Assembly (NCBI GenBank): GCA_963741355.1
Contig: CAVUIG010000015.1
Span: 124,001-188,000 of the forward strand
DNA length: 64,000 nt
Direction of reading: 5' to 3'
Source of the DNA: CAIWHR01 sp963741355
GTDB taxonomy: Bacteria > Pseudomonadota > Gammaproteobacteria > Burkholderiales > Casimicrobiaceae
Part shown: piece by piece, positions 19,642 to 29,329 of the stretch
Layout of the letters: each line of letters begins with the position of its first letter
How positions within the stretch are numbered: position 1 is the first letter of the stretch
Notes under the pieces: generated by a model
Told to the model about the DNA's origin: nothing
Seen by the model: only the letters and a program-made list of their open reading frames with translations
Database searches by the model: none
Program-made: the position numbers and the translations under genes

Positions 19642-19967
19642 GGCTTGAACTTGTAGAACTGGAGGTTGAGGTAGGCGGCGATGTGCTCTTCCTCTTCGGG
19701 GAAATACCCCTTGCCGAGATTGGTATTGCATGCCTGCACCTGGGTCAGCAGCTGCGCAGGCGTTTTGACGCGGTGATCGGCGCGCGTGTACATCTTGTCG
19801 GGATCGCCGGGGAACCGACCTGCGTGGCAGGAGACGCAATCCTTTTCGACCAGCGTCTTGCCGGCCTCGCTGTTCCCGGCCTTGAACGGGGCGGGCGGCG
19901 TCTGCGCGCCGGCGCCCGCCATGAACGTCGAGACTGCAATTGCGACCGCAACGTGGATGGAACGCAT
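19638..19967 (-). CDS. Periplasmic class I cytochrome c
   Basis: A 109-residue secreted protein with a signal peptide (hydrophobic to about residue 20, AGAGA before QTPP) and one haem attachment motif CVSCH (cysteines 44 and 47, histidine 48). The mature domain has the pattern of small diheme-lacking cytochromes found in betaproteobacteria. I see no clear C-terminal methionine in the usual sixth-ligand position; an internal KMYTR methionine is a candidate. A strong AGGAGGT precedes the ATG at 19967. Partner unknown; location in front of pterin dehydratase and rsgA is probably operonic economy. Confidence 0.92.
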   Translation of the reverse strand: MRSIHVAVAIAVSTFMAGAGAQTPPAPFKAGNSEAGKTLVEKDCVSCHAGRFPGDPDKMYTRADHRVKTPAQLLTQVQACNTNLGKGYFPEEEEHIAAYLNLQFYKFKP

Positions 19968-19992
19968 GGTCACCTCCTGACATCGTGAGGCA

Positions 19993-21243
19993 TCACGCCG
20001 CTTCGAGGCGCGCGATGCGCGCCGCGGCCGGCGGATGCGAGTCGTGGAACGCGGAATAGAGCGGGTCCGGCGTCAGCGTCGACGCGTTGTCCTCGTACAG
20101 CTTGACGAGCGCGTGCGCCAGCGCGGCCCCGGACGAATGGCGCACGGCGAAGGCGTCGGCCTCGAATTCGTGGCGCCGCGAGTAAAGCGACAGCACCGGG
20201 CCGAAGATGAACGTGAACACGGGCAGCGCCAGCACGAACAGGATGAGCGCGATGCCCGGGCGGTCGATCGACGCCGGTACGCCGAGGCCTTCGTAGAACC
20301 AGGGCGACGCCGCGAGCCAGGCGAGGAGCGCCATGAATGCGAGCGACGCGACGGTCGACCAGAGCATGGTCTTCATCACGTGGTGGAGCTTGAAGTGGCC
20401 GAGCTCGTGCGCCAGCACGGCTTCGATCTCGGCGGGGGCGAGGCGCGCCAGCAGCGTGTCGAAGAAGACGATGCGCCGCGCGCGGCCGAAGCCGGTGAAG
20501 AACGCGTTGCCGTGGCTCGACCGGCGCGAGCCGTCCATCACGTAGAGCCCCCGGCTCGCGAATCCGCAGCGGGCGAGCAGGGCTTCGATCGCCTCGCGCG
20601 CGGCGCCTTCCGGCAGCGGCGAGAACTTGTTGAACAGCGGGGCGATCACCGTCGGATAGAGCGCCAGCACGAGGAACTGGAAGGCGGTCCACGCAAGCCA
20701 TGCCAGGATCCACCACCAGGGGCCGGTCGCGTGCATCAGCCACAGGATCAGCGCCGCGAGCGGAAGCCCGAGCGCCGCGGCGACCAGCAGCCCGCGCGCG
20801 AGATCGGCGAGCCAGAGCGCGCGGGTGGTCCGGTTGAAGCCGAATTTCGCCTCGATCCCGAAGGTCCGGTAGTACGAGAACGGCAGCGACACGACGCCGG
20901 TCACCACGGCGACGGCGACGATCAGCGCAAGATCGCGGACGATGGGTCCGTCGAACGGCACCGTGGACAGCGCCGCGAGCGCGGCCACGCCGCCACCGAA
21001 GGTGAGCAACAGGAGGACCGCCGCCTCGAACAGCGTCTCGACGATCCCGAAGCGCACGCGTGCGACCGTGTAGTCGGCGGCGCGCTGATGCGCGTCGAGG
21101 CCGATCCGCTGCGCGAAGGCGGCCGGCACCGCTTCGCGATGCGCGGCGACGTGCGCGATCTGGCGGCGCGCGAGCCACAGCTGAAGGCCCAGCGAAACGG
21201 CCAGGGCGGCAGCAAACAGCGCGGTGAAGGTGGCGGCGGTCAC
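19993..21243 (-). CDS. M48 family membrane metalloprotease (Ste24-like)
   Basis: A 416-residue integral membrane zinc protease related to CAAX-prenyl protease Ste24. Several transmembrane helices surround the zinc site HELGH, with the third ligand in the EFEADAF segment downstream. An N-terminal transmembrane region and a second hydrophobic pair around the catalytic helix are typical. Bacterial members take part in envelope quality control; no prenylation is implied. The start is GTG. It diverges from orn with 75 bp between. Confidence 0.93.
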   Translation of the reverse strand: MTAATFTALFAAALAVSLGLQLWLARRQIAHVAAHREAVPAAFAQRIGLDAHQRAADYTVARVRFGIVETLFEAAVLLLLTFGGGVAALAALSTVPFDGPIVRDLALIVAVAVVTGVVSLPFSYYRTFGIEAKFGFNRTTRALWLADLARGLLVAAALGLPLAALILWLMHATGPWWWILAWLAWTAFQFLVLALYPTVIAPLFNKFSPLPEGAAREAIEALLARCGFASRGLYVMDGSRRSSHGNAFFTGFGRARRIVFFDTLLARLAPAEIEAVLAHELGHFKLHHVMKTMLWSTVASLAFMALLAWLAASPWFYEGLGVPASIDRPGIALILFVLALPVFTFIFGPVLSLYSRRHEFEADAFAVRHSSGAALAHALVKLYEDNASTLTPDPLYSAFHDSHPPAAARIARLEAA

Positions 21244-21318
21244 GGGTCCGGGTGCGCGGCGGCGTGGGGCAGAAGCGGGTGTGCGAAAATGGCGCCGTTC
21301 ATTTTACGCGAATCGAAT

Positions 21319-21867
21319 ATGCCCCAAGACGCCGACCGCCTGGTCTGGATCGACATGGAGATGACGGGACTGAAGCCCGACATCGACCGGATCATCGAGG
21401 TCGCGCTCATCGTCACCGACAACGAGCTCGGCGTCGTCGCGCAGGCGCCCGTGTGGATCGTTCACCAGGACGACGCCACGCTCGACGCGATGGATTCGTG
21501 GAACCGGGGCACGCACGGCCGCTCCGGTCTCATCGACAAGGTCAAGGCCTCGACGCTGGACGAGGCCGAGGTCGAGACGCTGGCGCTCGCGTTCCTGCGC
21601 GAGCACATCCCGGCGAAGGCGTCGCCGATGTGCGGCAACTCGATCTGCCAGGACCGCCGCTTCCTCGCGCGCTGGATGCCGGCGCTGGAGGACTATTTCC
21701 ATTACCGCAATCTCGACGTGTCGACGCTGAAGGAGCTCGCCCGGCGATGGCGGCCCGAAGCGCTCAAGGGCGTTCCGAAGGAAGGCAAGCACGAGGCGCT
21801 GGCCGACGTGCTGGAGTCGATCGAGGAATTGAAGCACTATCGCCTGCAGCTGATCCGCGTGCCGTAA
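21319..21867 (+). CDS. orn: Oligoribonuclease
   Basis: 3'-5' exonuclease of the DEDDh family that degrades two- to five-base RNA ends, including pGpG from cyclic-di-GMP. It is 182 residues long. The catalytic acidic residues appear in IDMEMTGL, in NSICQDRRFLARW, and in the GKHEALADV segment that carries the essential histidine and aspartate. The ATG at 21319 fits the family start. A longer in-frame reading upstream is only antisense to the M48 gene. Confidence 0.96.
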   Translation: MPQDADRLVWIDMEMTGLKPDIDRIIEVALIVTDNELGVVAQAPVWIVHQDDATLDAMDSWNRGTHGRSGLIDKVKASTLDEAEVETLALAFLREHIPAKASPMCGNSICQDRRFLARWMPALEDYFHYRNLDVSTLKELARRWRPEALKGVPKEGKHEALADVLESIEELKHYRLQLIRVP

Positions 21868-21876
21868 CCGGCGCGC

Positions 21877-22530
21877 TTAGCGCTTGCGCACGATCATCAC
21901 GCCGTCGCCGATCGTCGCGAGGCAGGCATCGACGCGGCGGTCGGCGGCGATCTTCGCGTTGAGCGTGCGCAGCGCCACCGTGTCGTCGTCATTGACCGAG
22001 GGATCGGCGACGCGGCCGCCCCAGATCATGTTGTCGAGCGCGATCATGCCGCCGGTGCGCAGCAGCGCGAGGCCGGTCTCGTAATATGCGTCGTAGCCGG
22101 TCTTGTCGGCATCGATGAACATGAAATCGAAGCTCCCCTTGCCGCGCTCGCGCAGCAGCGTACCCAGCGTTTCGGTCGCGGGGGCGAGCCGCAGCTCGAT
22201 CTTTCCGGCCACGCCGGCCTCGGCCCAGTAGCGCCGCCCGATCGACGTCCACTCCTCGCTGACGTCGCACGCGATGAGGCGCCCGTCGACCGGAAGCGCC
22301 ATCGCCACGACAAGCGCGCTGTAGCCGGTGTACGTGCCGACCTCGATCGCGTTGTGCGCACCGAGCGTCTTGACGAGGAGCGCGAGCAGCGCGCCCTGAT
22401 CGGCGCCGATCTGCATACCCGCATTGGGAAGGCGCGAGGTCTCGGCGCGCAGGCGCCGCTGGACGTCGGTCTCGGTGACGTTGGCTTCGACGTAGGATTC
22501 GACGGCGTCGGGGAGGAGCGAGCGTTTCAT
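21877..22530 (-). CDS. Class I SAM-dependent O-methyltransferase
   Basis: A 217-residue enzyme of the caffeoyl-CoA/catechol O-methyltransferase family (YrrM-like). Motif I is EVGTYTGYSAL, the acidic SAM residue follows in ACDVSEEW, and the metal-binding aspartates are in FIDADKTGYDAYY and ALDNMIWGG. The true substrate of bacterial members is usually unknown. The ATG at 22530 was taken over upstream in-frame codons because it begins the family-like sequence. It converges on orn with 9 bp between. Confidence 0.92.
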   Translation of the reverse strand: MKRSLLPDAVESYVEANVTETDVQRRLRAETSRLPNAGMQIGADQGALLALLVKTLGAHNAIEVGTYTGYSALVVAMALPVDGRLIACDVSEEWTSIGRRYWAEAGVAGKIELRLAPATETLGTLLRERGKGSFDFMFIDADKTGYDAYYETGLALLRTGGMIALDNMIWGGRVADPSVNDDDTVALRTLNAKIAADRRVDACLATIGDGVMIVRKR

Positions 22531-22647
22531 CGTGGGTTCCGGGGATTCCGGGTCTGTCGCGGAGTGGCGGATCATACTCCTGCGAGCGCGGGCCTGCGGG
22601 CGCGGGCGGCGCGACCTTCGATTGACCAGCGTGGCCCGTTCGGTGTT

Positions 22648-22656
22648 TGCGATAAT
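22648..22656 (+). promoter_or_regulatory. Extended -10 promoter for the Nudix gene
   Basis: TGC-GATAAT matches an extended -10 element, five of six bases of the hexamer consensus. It lies 48 bp before the ATG at 22704 and would put the transcript start close to 22663. The same nine bases recur at 61014. A TTGACC lies further upstream but the spacing is too long for a normal -35. Confidence 0.45.
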
Positions 22657-22703
22657 GTGCGCTGACCGTGCATGGGAAGCCCATTGCGCGCATCATCCAG
22701 GTC

Positions 22704-23270
22704 ATGAATTTCTGCAGCGTCTGCGGCTCCGACCGGATCGAATTCCGCATCCCGGAAGGCGACAGCCTGCCGCGCCACATGTGCGTGGGCTGCGGCGTGA
22801 TCCATTACCAGAACCCCAAGGTCGTGGTCGGCTGCCTTCCCGAATGGGAGGACCGCGTGCTGCTGTGCCGGCGCGCGATCGAGCCGCGCCACGGATTGTG
22901 GACGGTCCCGGCCGGGTTCCTCGAGAACGGCGAGACCGTCGTCGCCGGCGCGGCGCGCGAGACCCTCGAGGAGGCGAGCGCGCGCGTCGAGGTGCTGGCC
23001 CCGTACACGATGATCAGCCTGCCGCACATCAGCCAGGTCTATCTCATCTTTCGCGCACGCCTGCTCGATCTCGATTTCAGTCCCGGCGCCGAAAGCCTCG
23101 AAGTGCGCCTCTATCATGAGCACGAGATCCCGTGGGAGGAGCTCGCGTTCCGCACGGTCACGCGGACGCTGCGCAATTATTTCCTCGACCGCAAGACGGG
23201 CGCGTTTCCGACGCGCGTCAGCACGCTCGAGCGACGGACCCGCGAGCCAGGGCCTTTCGCGCTTCGATGA
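22704..23270 (+). CDS. Nudix hydrolase with N-terminal zinc ribbon
   Basis: The 188-residue protein begins with a four-cysteine zinc ribbon (CSVCGS then CVGCG), followed by a Nudix box (GFLENGET through REEA-like RETLEEAS), which hydrolyses nucleoside diphosphate-linked substrates. The architecture resembles NudC-type or YjhB-type Nudix enzymes, which can act on NADH, ADP-ribose or related compounds. The ATG at 22704 fits a promoter at 22648. An upstream GTG at 22668 is possible but less natural. Confidence 0.92.
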   Translation: MNFCSVCGSDRIEFRIPEGDSLPRHMCVGCGVIHYQNPKVVVGCLPEWEDRVLLCRRAIEPRHGLWTVPAGFLENGETVVAGAARETLEEASARVEVLAPYTMISLPHISQVYLIFRARLLDLDFSPGAESLEVRLYHEHEIPWEELAFRTVTRTLRNYFLDRKTGAFPTRVSTLERRTREPGPFALR

Positions 23271-23408
23271 GACGGCCCGAGCGGGACTGCGTGGCGCCAC
23301 GCGCGCCGATCCGGCGCCGGAATTGAGGTAAACTTTTCCCCACGCAGCGCAGGTCGTGCAGCTCCCCGCGAGAGGGCGACGCGCATGGATGTTCACCTTG
23401 GAGGCATG

Positions 23409-24377
23409 ATGAGGACTTATCGCATTCGCGTGTCGCTTTTCATCGCGGCGCTCACGCTGGCCGTCGCGCCGGCCGTGGTCGGGCAGACGCAGAACCGCAT
23501 CTCCATCACGACCGGCGGCACGGGCGGCGTCTACTATCCCATGGGCGGCGGGATGGCCAACGTGCTGTCCAAGTACGTTCCCGGCCTGCAGGCAACCGCC
23601 GAGGTGACGGGCGGCTCGGTCGACAATCTCAAGCTCATCAACGCCGGCAAGTCGGAAGTCGCCTTCTCGATGGCGGACGCCGCATGGGAGGCAACGCAGG
23701 GGCTCGACAAGTTCAAGGACAACAAGGTCAACGCGCGCACGCTGATGGTCCTCTATCCGAACAAGATGCACGTCGTGACCATCGATGGCACCGGCATCAC
23801 CAAGCTGTCCGATCTCAAGGGCAAGCGCGTGTCGACCGGATCCCCCGGAAGCGGCACCGAGATCATGGCGCTGCGCGTGCTCGAGGCGGTCGGCATCGAC
23901 AAGAAAGACATCAAGCAGGAGCGGCTCGGCGCGGCCGAATCGGTCAATGCGATCAAGGACCGCAAGATCGACGCCTTCTTCTGGGTTGGGGGCGTTCCGA
24001 CCGCGGCCGTCACCGACCTCGCCGCGACGCCGGGAATCAAGCTCAAGCTGATCGACCACGCGGAAGCGGCCGACGCGATGAACAAGAAATACGGGCCGCT
24101 GTACGTCAAGAGCACGATCCCGGCCGGCAGCTATTCGGGGCAGGACAAGGCGAACGAGGAAGTCGACGTGTGGAACATCCTCGTCGTGAGCGACAAGATG
24201 AGCGACCAGATGGCCTACACCATCGTGAAGACGCTGTTCGAAAAGAAGGCCGAGATCGTCGCCGTGCACAGGGAGGCAGACAACATCGACCTCAAGAACC
24301 AGGCGCTGGGCTCCCCGATTCCGTTCCATCCGGGCGCGAAGAAATACCTGGAAGAGAAGGGCATCAAGGTCAACTAG
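23409..24377 (+). CDS. TAXI-family TRAP transporter solute-binding protein
   Basis: Periplasmic receptor of a tripartite ATP-independent transporter. The signal peptide ends near VVGQ, and the mature domain has the TAXI pattern TTGGTGGVYYPMGGG at its start, then STGSPGSGTEIMALRVL in the middle. It is 322 residues from the ATG at 23409, which sits 4 bases after GGAGG; the adjacent ATG at 23406 is too close to that site. Ligand unknown; TAXI receptors commonly bind dicarboxylates or amino acids such as glutamate. The fused permease gene follows after 117 bp. Confidence 0.95.
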   Translation: MRTYRIRVSLFIAALTLAVAPAVVGQTQNRISITTGGTGGVYYPMGGGMANVLSKYVPGLQATAEVTGGSVDNLKLINAGKSEVAFSMADAAWEATQGLDKFKDNKVNARTLMVLYPNKMHVVTIDGTGITKLSDLKGKRVSTGSPGSGTEIMALRVLEAVGIDKKDIKQERLGAAESVNAIKDRKIDAFFWVGGVPTAAVTDLAATPGIKLKLIDHAEAADAMNKKYGPLYVKSTIPAGSYSGQDKANEEVDVWNILVVSDKMSDQMAYTIVKTLFEKKAEIVAVHREADNIDLKNQALGSPIPFHPGAKKYLEEKGIKVN

Positions 24378-24494
24378 CGGCGGTCGTGCGGCGCTGCCGC
24401 ATCGAACATTGCCGCGCAACCGCGGTCGGATCCGGAAAGCCGTCAGCGCGGACGGCGTGCTACCCTTCGGCGCGTAGATCGAGGAGGAGGAGTC

Positions 24495-26473
24495 GTGGCG
24501 ACCGAGGCGCAAAGCCCTGCCACGCCCGAGCCGGCCGCGCCCGCGATCAGCGAGGAGCGCCTGCGCAAGGCGGTCGAGTACATCGAGGAAGACGAGGGCG
24601 CGACCAGCCGCTTTCGCGGCCGCCTCGCGGGAATCGCAACGCTGCTCCTCGTCGGCATGTCGCTGTTCCATCTCTACGCGGCGGTCGACATCGTGCCGGC
24701 GCAGGTGCTGCGCCCCGTGCATGTCGGCTGGACGCTATGCTCGTGCTCCTGCTGTTCCCGATCACGAAGCGCTTCCGCAACCGGCTGATGTGGTGGGACG
24801 TCGTTCTGGCGCTCGCCGGGGTCTCCACGATCGCGTACCTGCTGGCCGGCGGCGACGAGTTCTGGGACCGCAATACGCTTCCCGATCACTGGGACGTATT
24901 CTTCGGCGCCATGTTCGTGGTGCTCGTGCTCGAGGCGGTGCGGCGCACGTCCGGCGTGATCATGGTCTGCGTGATCGGCCTCTTCCTCGCCTACGGATTC
25001 CTGGGGCCCTGGCTGCCCGGACAATGGGCGCACCGCGGTTACGACGTCTCCAGCCTGACCGGATTCCTGTACCAGACCCTCGAGGGCATCTTCGGCACGG
25101 CCGTCGACGTGTCGTCGTCGCTCATCATCCTGTTCACGATCTACGGCGCCTTCCTGCAGCATTCCGGGGCCGGCAAGTTCTTCCTCGACTGGAGCTTCGC
25201 GGCGATGGGGGGCAAGCACAGCGGCGCGGGACGCACGGTCGTGCTCGCGTCGTTCCTGCTGGGCGGGCCCTCCGGCTCGGGCGTCGCGACGACGGTGACC
25301 ATCGGCTCGGTCGCCTGGCCGATGCTCGAGCGCGCGGGATACGGCAAGGACGCCGCCGGGGGGCTGCTCGCGGCGGGCGGGCTCGGCGCGATCATCTCGC
25401 CGCCGGTGCTGGGCGCCGCGGCGTTCCTCATCGCCGAGTTTCTCAAGATCAGCTATCTCGACGTCCTGCTGATGGCGACGGTGCCGACGCTTCTTTACTA
25501 CCTCTCGCTGTTCCTGATGGTGGAGCTCGACACGCGCAAGTTCGGAATGCCGGCCCTCGCCGTCGCGGCGGAGCACCGGCTCGGCGTGCTGACGCGCAAG
25601 TATTGGTACCACTTCATCTCGCTCATCTCGATCGTCGCGTTCATGGTGTGGGGCTTCTCGCCTGTCCTGTCGGTCTTCTGGGCGACGGTCGTCACGTTCG
25701 CCGCGTCGTTCATCCGCCGCGACACCGCGATGGGCGTGCGCAAGCTGATCGACGCGCTGCGCGACGGCTCCGGACAGATGCTGAGCGTCGCCGCGACCTG
25801 CGCCGCGGCAGGGATCATCGTCGGCGTCGTCGCCAAGACCGGCCTCGGACTGAAGTTCAGCGCGATCGTGATCTCGTACGCGGGCGGCAGCTTGCTGCTG
25901 ACCGCGCTCTACACGTCGCTGATCGTCTGGATCATCGGGCTCGCCGTGCCGGTGACGGCGAGCTACATCATCTGCGCGGTGATCGCGGCGCCGGCGCTGA
26001 CCAAGCTCGGCGTGCCGGATTACGCGGCACACATGTTCATCTTCTACTACGCGGTGCTCTCCGAGGTGTCGCCGCCCACCGCGCTGTCGCCGTTCGCCGC
26101 GGCCGCGATCACCGGTGGCGACCCTTACCGGACGACGATGCAATCATGGAAGTACACGCTGCCGGCGTTCGTCGTCCCGTTCGTGTTCGTCCTCGATCCC
26201 GCCGGCGTCGGCCTGCTGCTCAAGGCGCCGCCGCAGGGGTCCTGGGTCGAAACCCTATGGATCGCGGTCACCGCCTGCGTGGGCATCGCCGCGCTCGCCG
26301 CGGGTGCGCAGAATTGGCTGCTGCGCCGGCTGCACCTGCTGGAGCGCGTGATCCTGATCGTCTCGGGACTGCTGCTGATCTATCCGGCGCCGGCGGCTGA
26401 TCTCATCGGCCTCGCCGGATGCGCCGTCGTGATCGCGACGCAATGGCTGCGCCGGCCCGCCCCGGCGACGTGA
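24495..26473 (+). CDS. TRAP transporter fused permease subunit DctQ-DctM (one frameshift)
   Basis: Membrane partner of the TAXI receptor: a small four-helix part fused to a large twelve-helix part that drives uptake with a sodium or proton gradient. The GTG at 24495 lies behind repeated GAGGAG. The first 80 residues read in one frame, and the remainder (LLLFPITKRF, FLLGGPSGSGVATTVT, LAAGGLGAIISPPVLGAAAFLIAE) in another after a base lost near 24735. The corrected length is about 659 residues, typical for the fused type. The hydrophobic segments are otherwise unbroken. Confidence 0.9.
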
Positions 26474-26487
26474 CTCGGGAGGCTGCA

Positions 26488-26913
26488 ATGCGCAAGGTCG
26501 ACGAGCTGTTCGCGCGTTACGGCGAATCGCATACCAATCGCGCGAACGAGGCGATCCACTGGGTCTGCGTTCCGCTCATCACCTGGAGCGTGCTCGCGGC
26601 GCTCTGGGCGGCGTCCCCCATGGCGGCGTACGTGGGCATCGGCCTCTCCGTTGCCTTCTACGCATGGCTGTCGCCCTCCATCGCGATCGGCATGCTCGCG
26701 GTCTTCGCGCTGATGATCTGGCCGCTGACCGCGGCGCAGTTCAACGTGCTGCTGACGGCGGTGGCGGTGTTCGTCGTGGCATGGGTGGGTCAGTTCATCG
26801 GCCACGCGATCGAAGGGAAGAAGCCATCCTTCTTCGAGGACGTCAAGTTTCTCCTCGTCGGACCCGCCTGGCTGCTGCATTTCGTCTACCGGAAGCTCCG
26901 CATTCCCTACTAA
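26488..26913 (+). CDS. DUF962 / Mpo1-like membrane protein
   Basis: A 141-residue protein with three to four transmembrane helices and the conserved histidines of the YGL010w/Mpo1 family (YGESHTNRANEAIHWVCVPL near residue 10 and WVGQFIGHAIEGKKPSFFED near residue 100). Yeast Mpo1 is an iron-dependent dioxygenase in fatty-acid alpha-oxidation; bacterial function is unproven. GGGAGG precedes the ATG. It follows the TRAP permease by 14 bp and may share its transcript. Confidence 0.9.
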   Translation: MRKVDELFARYGESHTNRANEAIHWVCVPLITWSVLAALWAASPMAAYVGIGLSVAFYAWLSPSIAIGMLAVFALMIWPLTAAQFNVLLTAVAVFVVAWVGQFIGHAIEGKKPSFFEDVKFLLVGPAWLLHFVYRKLRIPY

Positions 26914-26943
26914 TCTTCCGGCAGCGCAGGCAATGTCGGGCGG

Positions 26944-28149
26944 TCAGCCGACGACCCTGACCCCGGCCTTCGCAAGCGTGTCGTGCAATCGGCGCACGTG
27001 CTCGCGGCCGGTCGTCTCGACGACGCACACGACGTGGACGGCCGTGAGATCCGGCCCCGAGAACGCGCGGTCGTGGACGATCTCCTTGATCGACGCGCCG
27101 GTCGACGCGATGATTTCGGTGAGCCGCGCGAGCCCGCCGGGGCGGTCGCTGATCGAGACCGAGAAGCGCGCGAGGCGTCCGTCGGCGACGAGCCCGGTAT
27201 CGATGACGCGGTCGAGCATCGTGAGGTCGATGTTGCCGCCCGCGAGCACCAGCACGACTTCCTTGCCCTTCAGCGCGTCGAGCTTGCCCGCGAGAAACGC
27301 CGCGAGCGGCGCCGCGCCGGCACCTTCGACGACGCTCTTCTCGAGCTCGATGAGACGCAGCACCGCGAGGGCGATGCTCGTCTCATCGACGGTGACCACG
27401 GTGTCGACGACGTGACGCAGCAGCTCGAATGGCTTCTCACCCAGCATCGGCACCGCGAGCCCGTCGGCGAGCGTCGGGGAAAGCGCGATGGGCACCGGCT
27501 TGCCGGCCGCGAGCGCTGCGGTGAGGCAGGCCGCGTGCTCGGGCTCGACGCCGACCATCGTGACGTCCGGGCGCAGCGCTTTCACGGCCGTTCCCATCCC
27601 GGCGAGCAGCCCGCCGCCGCCCACCGGAACGACGATCGCCTCGACCGACGGCAGCTGCTCGAGGATTTCGAGCGCCATCGTGCCCTGGCCGGCGATGACC
27701 TGCTCGTTGTCGAACGGGTGGATGAACGTGAGCCCTTCGCGCTTTGCGATCTCGGCGGCTTCCGCGCGCGCCTCTCCGAGATCGGCGCCGTGGAGGACGA
27801 CGGTCGCGCCGAGCGTGCGGCAATTGGTGACCTTGATCAGCGCCGCGAACTTCGGCATCACGACCGTCGCCGGGATGCCGAGGAGGCTCGCGTGGTAGGC
27901 GATCCCCTGTGCATGGTTGCCGGCGGACGCCGCGATCACGCCGCGCTTGCGCTCTTCGGGCGTGAGCTGCAGAAGCGCGTTGCGCGCGCCGCGCTCCTTG
28001 AAGCTGCCGGTGCGCTGCAGGTAGTCGAGCTTGCAGTGGATATGCGCGCCGGTGAGCCGCGACAGCGGTATCGATTCGACGCACGGCGAGAGGTAGACAC
28101 CCCCCGCGATGCGTTCACGCGCAGCTTTGATGTCGGCGAGGGTGATCAT
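26944..28149 (-). CDS. ilvA: Threonine ammonia-lyase
   Basis: PLP enzyme converting threonine to 2-oxobutyrate. The 401-residue protein has the lysine of the Schiff base in GSFKERGARNAL (about residue 52), the glycine-rich phosphate loop VGGGGLLAG, and a single C-terminal ACT-like domain of about 80 residues (SISDRPGGLARLTEII). That length and ACT pattern matches the TdcB-like biodegradative/biosynthetic intermediate type, distinct from the 500-residue E. coli IlvA with two regulatory modules. It converges on DUF962 with 30 bp between. Confidence 0.94.
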   Translation of the reverse strand: MITLADIKAARERIAGGVYLSPCVESIPLSRLTGAHIHCKLDYLQRTGSFKERGARNALLQLTPEERKRGVIAASAGNHAQGIAYHASLLGIPATVVMPKFAALIKVTNCRTLGATVVLHGADLGEARAEAAEIAKREGLTFIHPFDNEQVIAGQGTMALEILEQLPSVEAIVVPVGGGGLLAGMGTAVKALRPDVTMVGVEPEHAACLTAALAAGKPVPIALSPTLADGLAVPMLGEKPFELLRHVVDTVVTVDETSIALAVLRLIELEKSVVEGAGAAPLAAFLAGKLDALKGKEVVLVLAGGNIDLTMLDRVIDTGLVADGRLARFSVSISDRPGGLARLTEIIASTGASIKEIVHDRAFSGPDLTAVHVVCVVETTGREHVRRLHDTLAKAGVRVVG

Positions 28150-28340
28150 CGAGGGGGCGTTGGCTGGGCAGAGGCCGCGCTGGCCAGGGAACGGGCGCGG
28201 CAGCGCGGGGGGCGTAGCCTAACATCCGCGCGCCATTCTTTCGAGGAACCCGGATTTCACCGGGCTCCCGTGCGCGCCCGGATGCGCGCGACGCCGTCAT
28301 GCGCTTCGGGCGAACACGCGCCGTCAGCGCGCGACGTCAC

Positions 28341-29315
28341 TCATTGCCCGGACCGGAAGAATTGAATCAGCCGCCGCGGCATCCAGTCGATCTGTCCCGG
28401 GAACGGCGCCACGGCGAATCCCGCGTGGCCGCCGTGCTCGGGCTGCTCCAGCACCACGTACCTGCTGACCGCTTCCGGACCGGGGAGCGATGCGCCCGGA
28501 ATGAAAGGGTCGTTCCTCGCGTTGAGGACGAGCGTCGGCACCGCGATGTCGGCGAGCCACGGCTTGCTCGACGCCCGGCGCCAGTAGTCGGCGGCCCCCG
28601 CGAATCCGTGCAGCGGCGCGGTCACGACCTCGTCGAAATCGTACATCGACCGCACGCGGGCGATTCTCCACTCGTCCAGAAGTCCGGGGAAGCGCCGCGC
28701 CAGCGCGTGCCCCTTGGGCTTCAGCGTCGCCAGGAAATACCACGTGTAGATGATGTTGAGGCCGCGGCCGATGGCCTCGCCGGCCGCGGTCAGGTCGATC
28801 GGCGCCGACACCGCGGCGGCGGCGGCGAGGGTCGCGCTCGCGCCCGAGCCCGCGCGGCCCAGCCAGTTGAGGAGCGCGCTGCCGCCGAGCGACACGCCTG
28901 CCGCGTACAGCGGAATGTCGCCGCCGATGCGGACGCGAATCGCGTTCAGCATCGCGCCGACCTCCTCGTGGTCGCCCGAATGATAGGCGCGCGGCAGAAG
29001 GTTGGGCTCGCCGGAGCAGCCGCGAAAATGCGGAATCACTCCGCGCCAGCCGATCTCGGCGAGCTCGGCCATCACCGCGCGCGCGTAGTGCGAGTTCGAG
29101 CCGCTCTCGAGCCCGTGGAACAGCACGACCAGCGGCGCGGTGTCGTTGGCCGAGGGCGCGTCGGCCCAGTCGAAATCCCAGAAATCGCCGTCGGGCGTCA
29201 GCACGCGCTCGCGCCGATAGGAGATCGGTGACCTGCGGAGGAAGCGTGGCAGGATCGTCTGCGCGTGACCGCCGGCGATCCAGCGCGGCGACCGGTAGGC
29301 AGGTGCGTCGGTCAT
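28341..29315 (-). CDS. YheT-like alpha/beta hydrolase
   Basis: A 324-residue alpha/beta hydrolase of the YheT/ABHD1-3 family. The N-terminus has SPRWIAGGHAQTI, a family hallmark. The nucleophile is in GVSLGGSAL, the acid in LNARNDPFIP and the histidine in HGGHAGF. Homologues are esterases whose substrates are mostly unknown. The ATG at 29315 starts the family sequence. It lies 14 bp after the end of the CYTH-CHAD gene on the same strand, so both may be cotranscribed. Confidence 0.93.
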   Translation of the reverse strand: MTDAPAYRSPRWIAGGHAQTILPRFLRRSPISYRRERVLTPDGDFWDFDWADAPSANDTAPLVVLFHGLESGSNSHYARAVMAELAEIGWRGVIPHFRGCSGEPNLLPRAYHSGDHEEVGAMLNAIRVRIGGDIPLYAAGVSLGGSALLNWLGRAGSGASATLAAAAAVSAPIDLTAAGEAIGRGLNIIYTWYFLATLKPKGHALARRFPGLLDEWRIARVRSMYDFDEVVTAPLHGFAGAADYWRRASSKPWLADIAVPTLVLNARNDPFIPGASLPGPEAVSRYVVLEQPEHGGHAGFAVAPFPGQIDWMPRRLIQFFRSGQ

Positions 29316-29329
29316 GGCAGGTGCTCGAT

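Noticed and set aside
20035..21318. In-frame N-terminal extension of oligoribonuclease
   Set aside because: It is fully antisense to the M48 protease and charged low-complexity; Orn starts at 21319 by family length.
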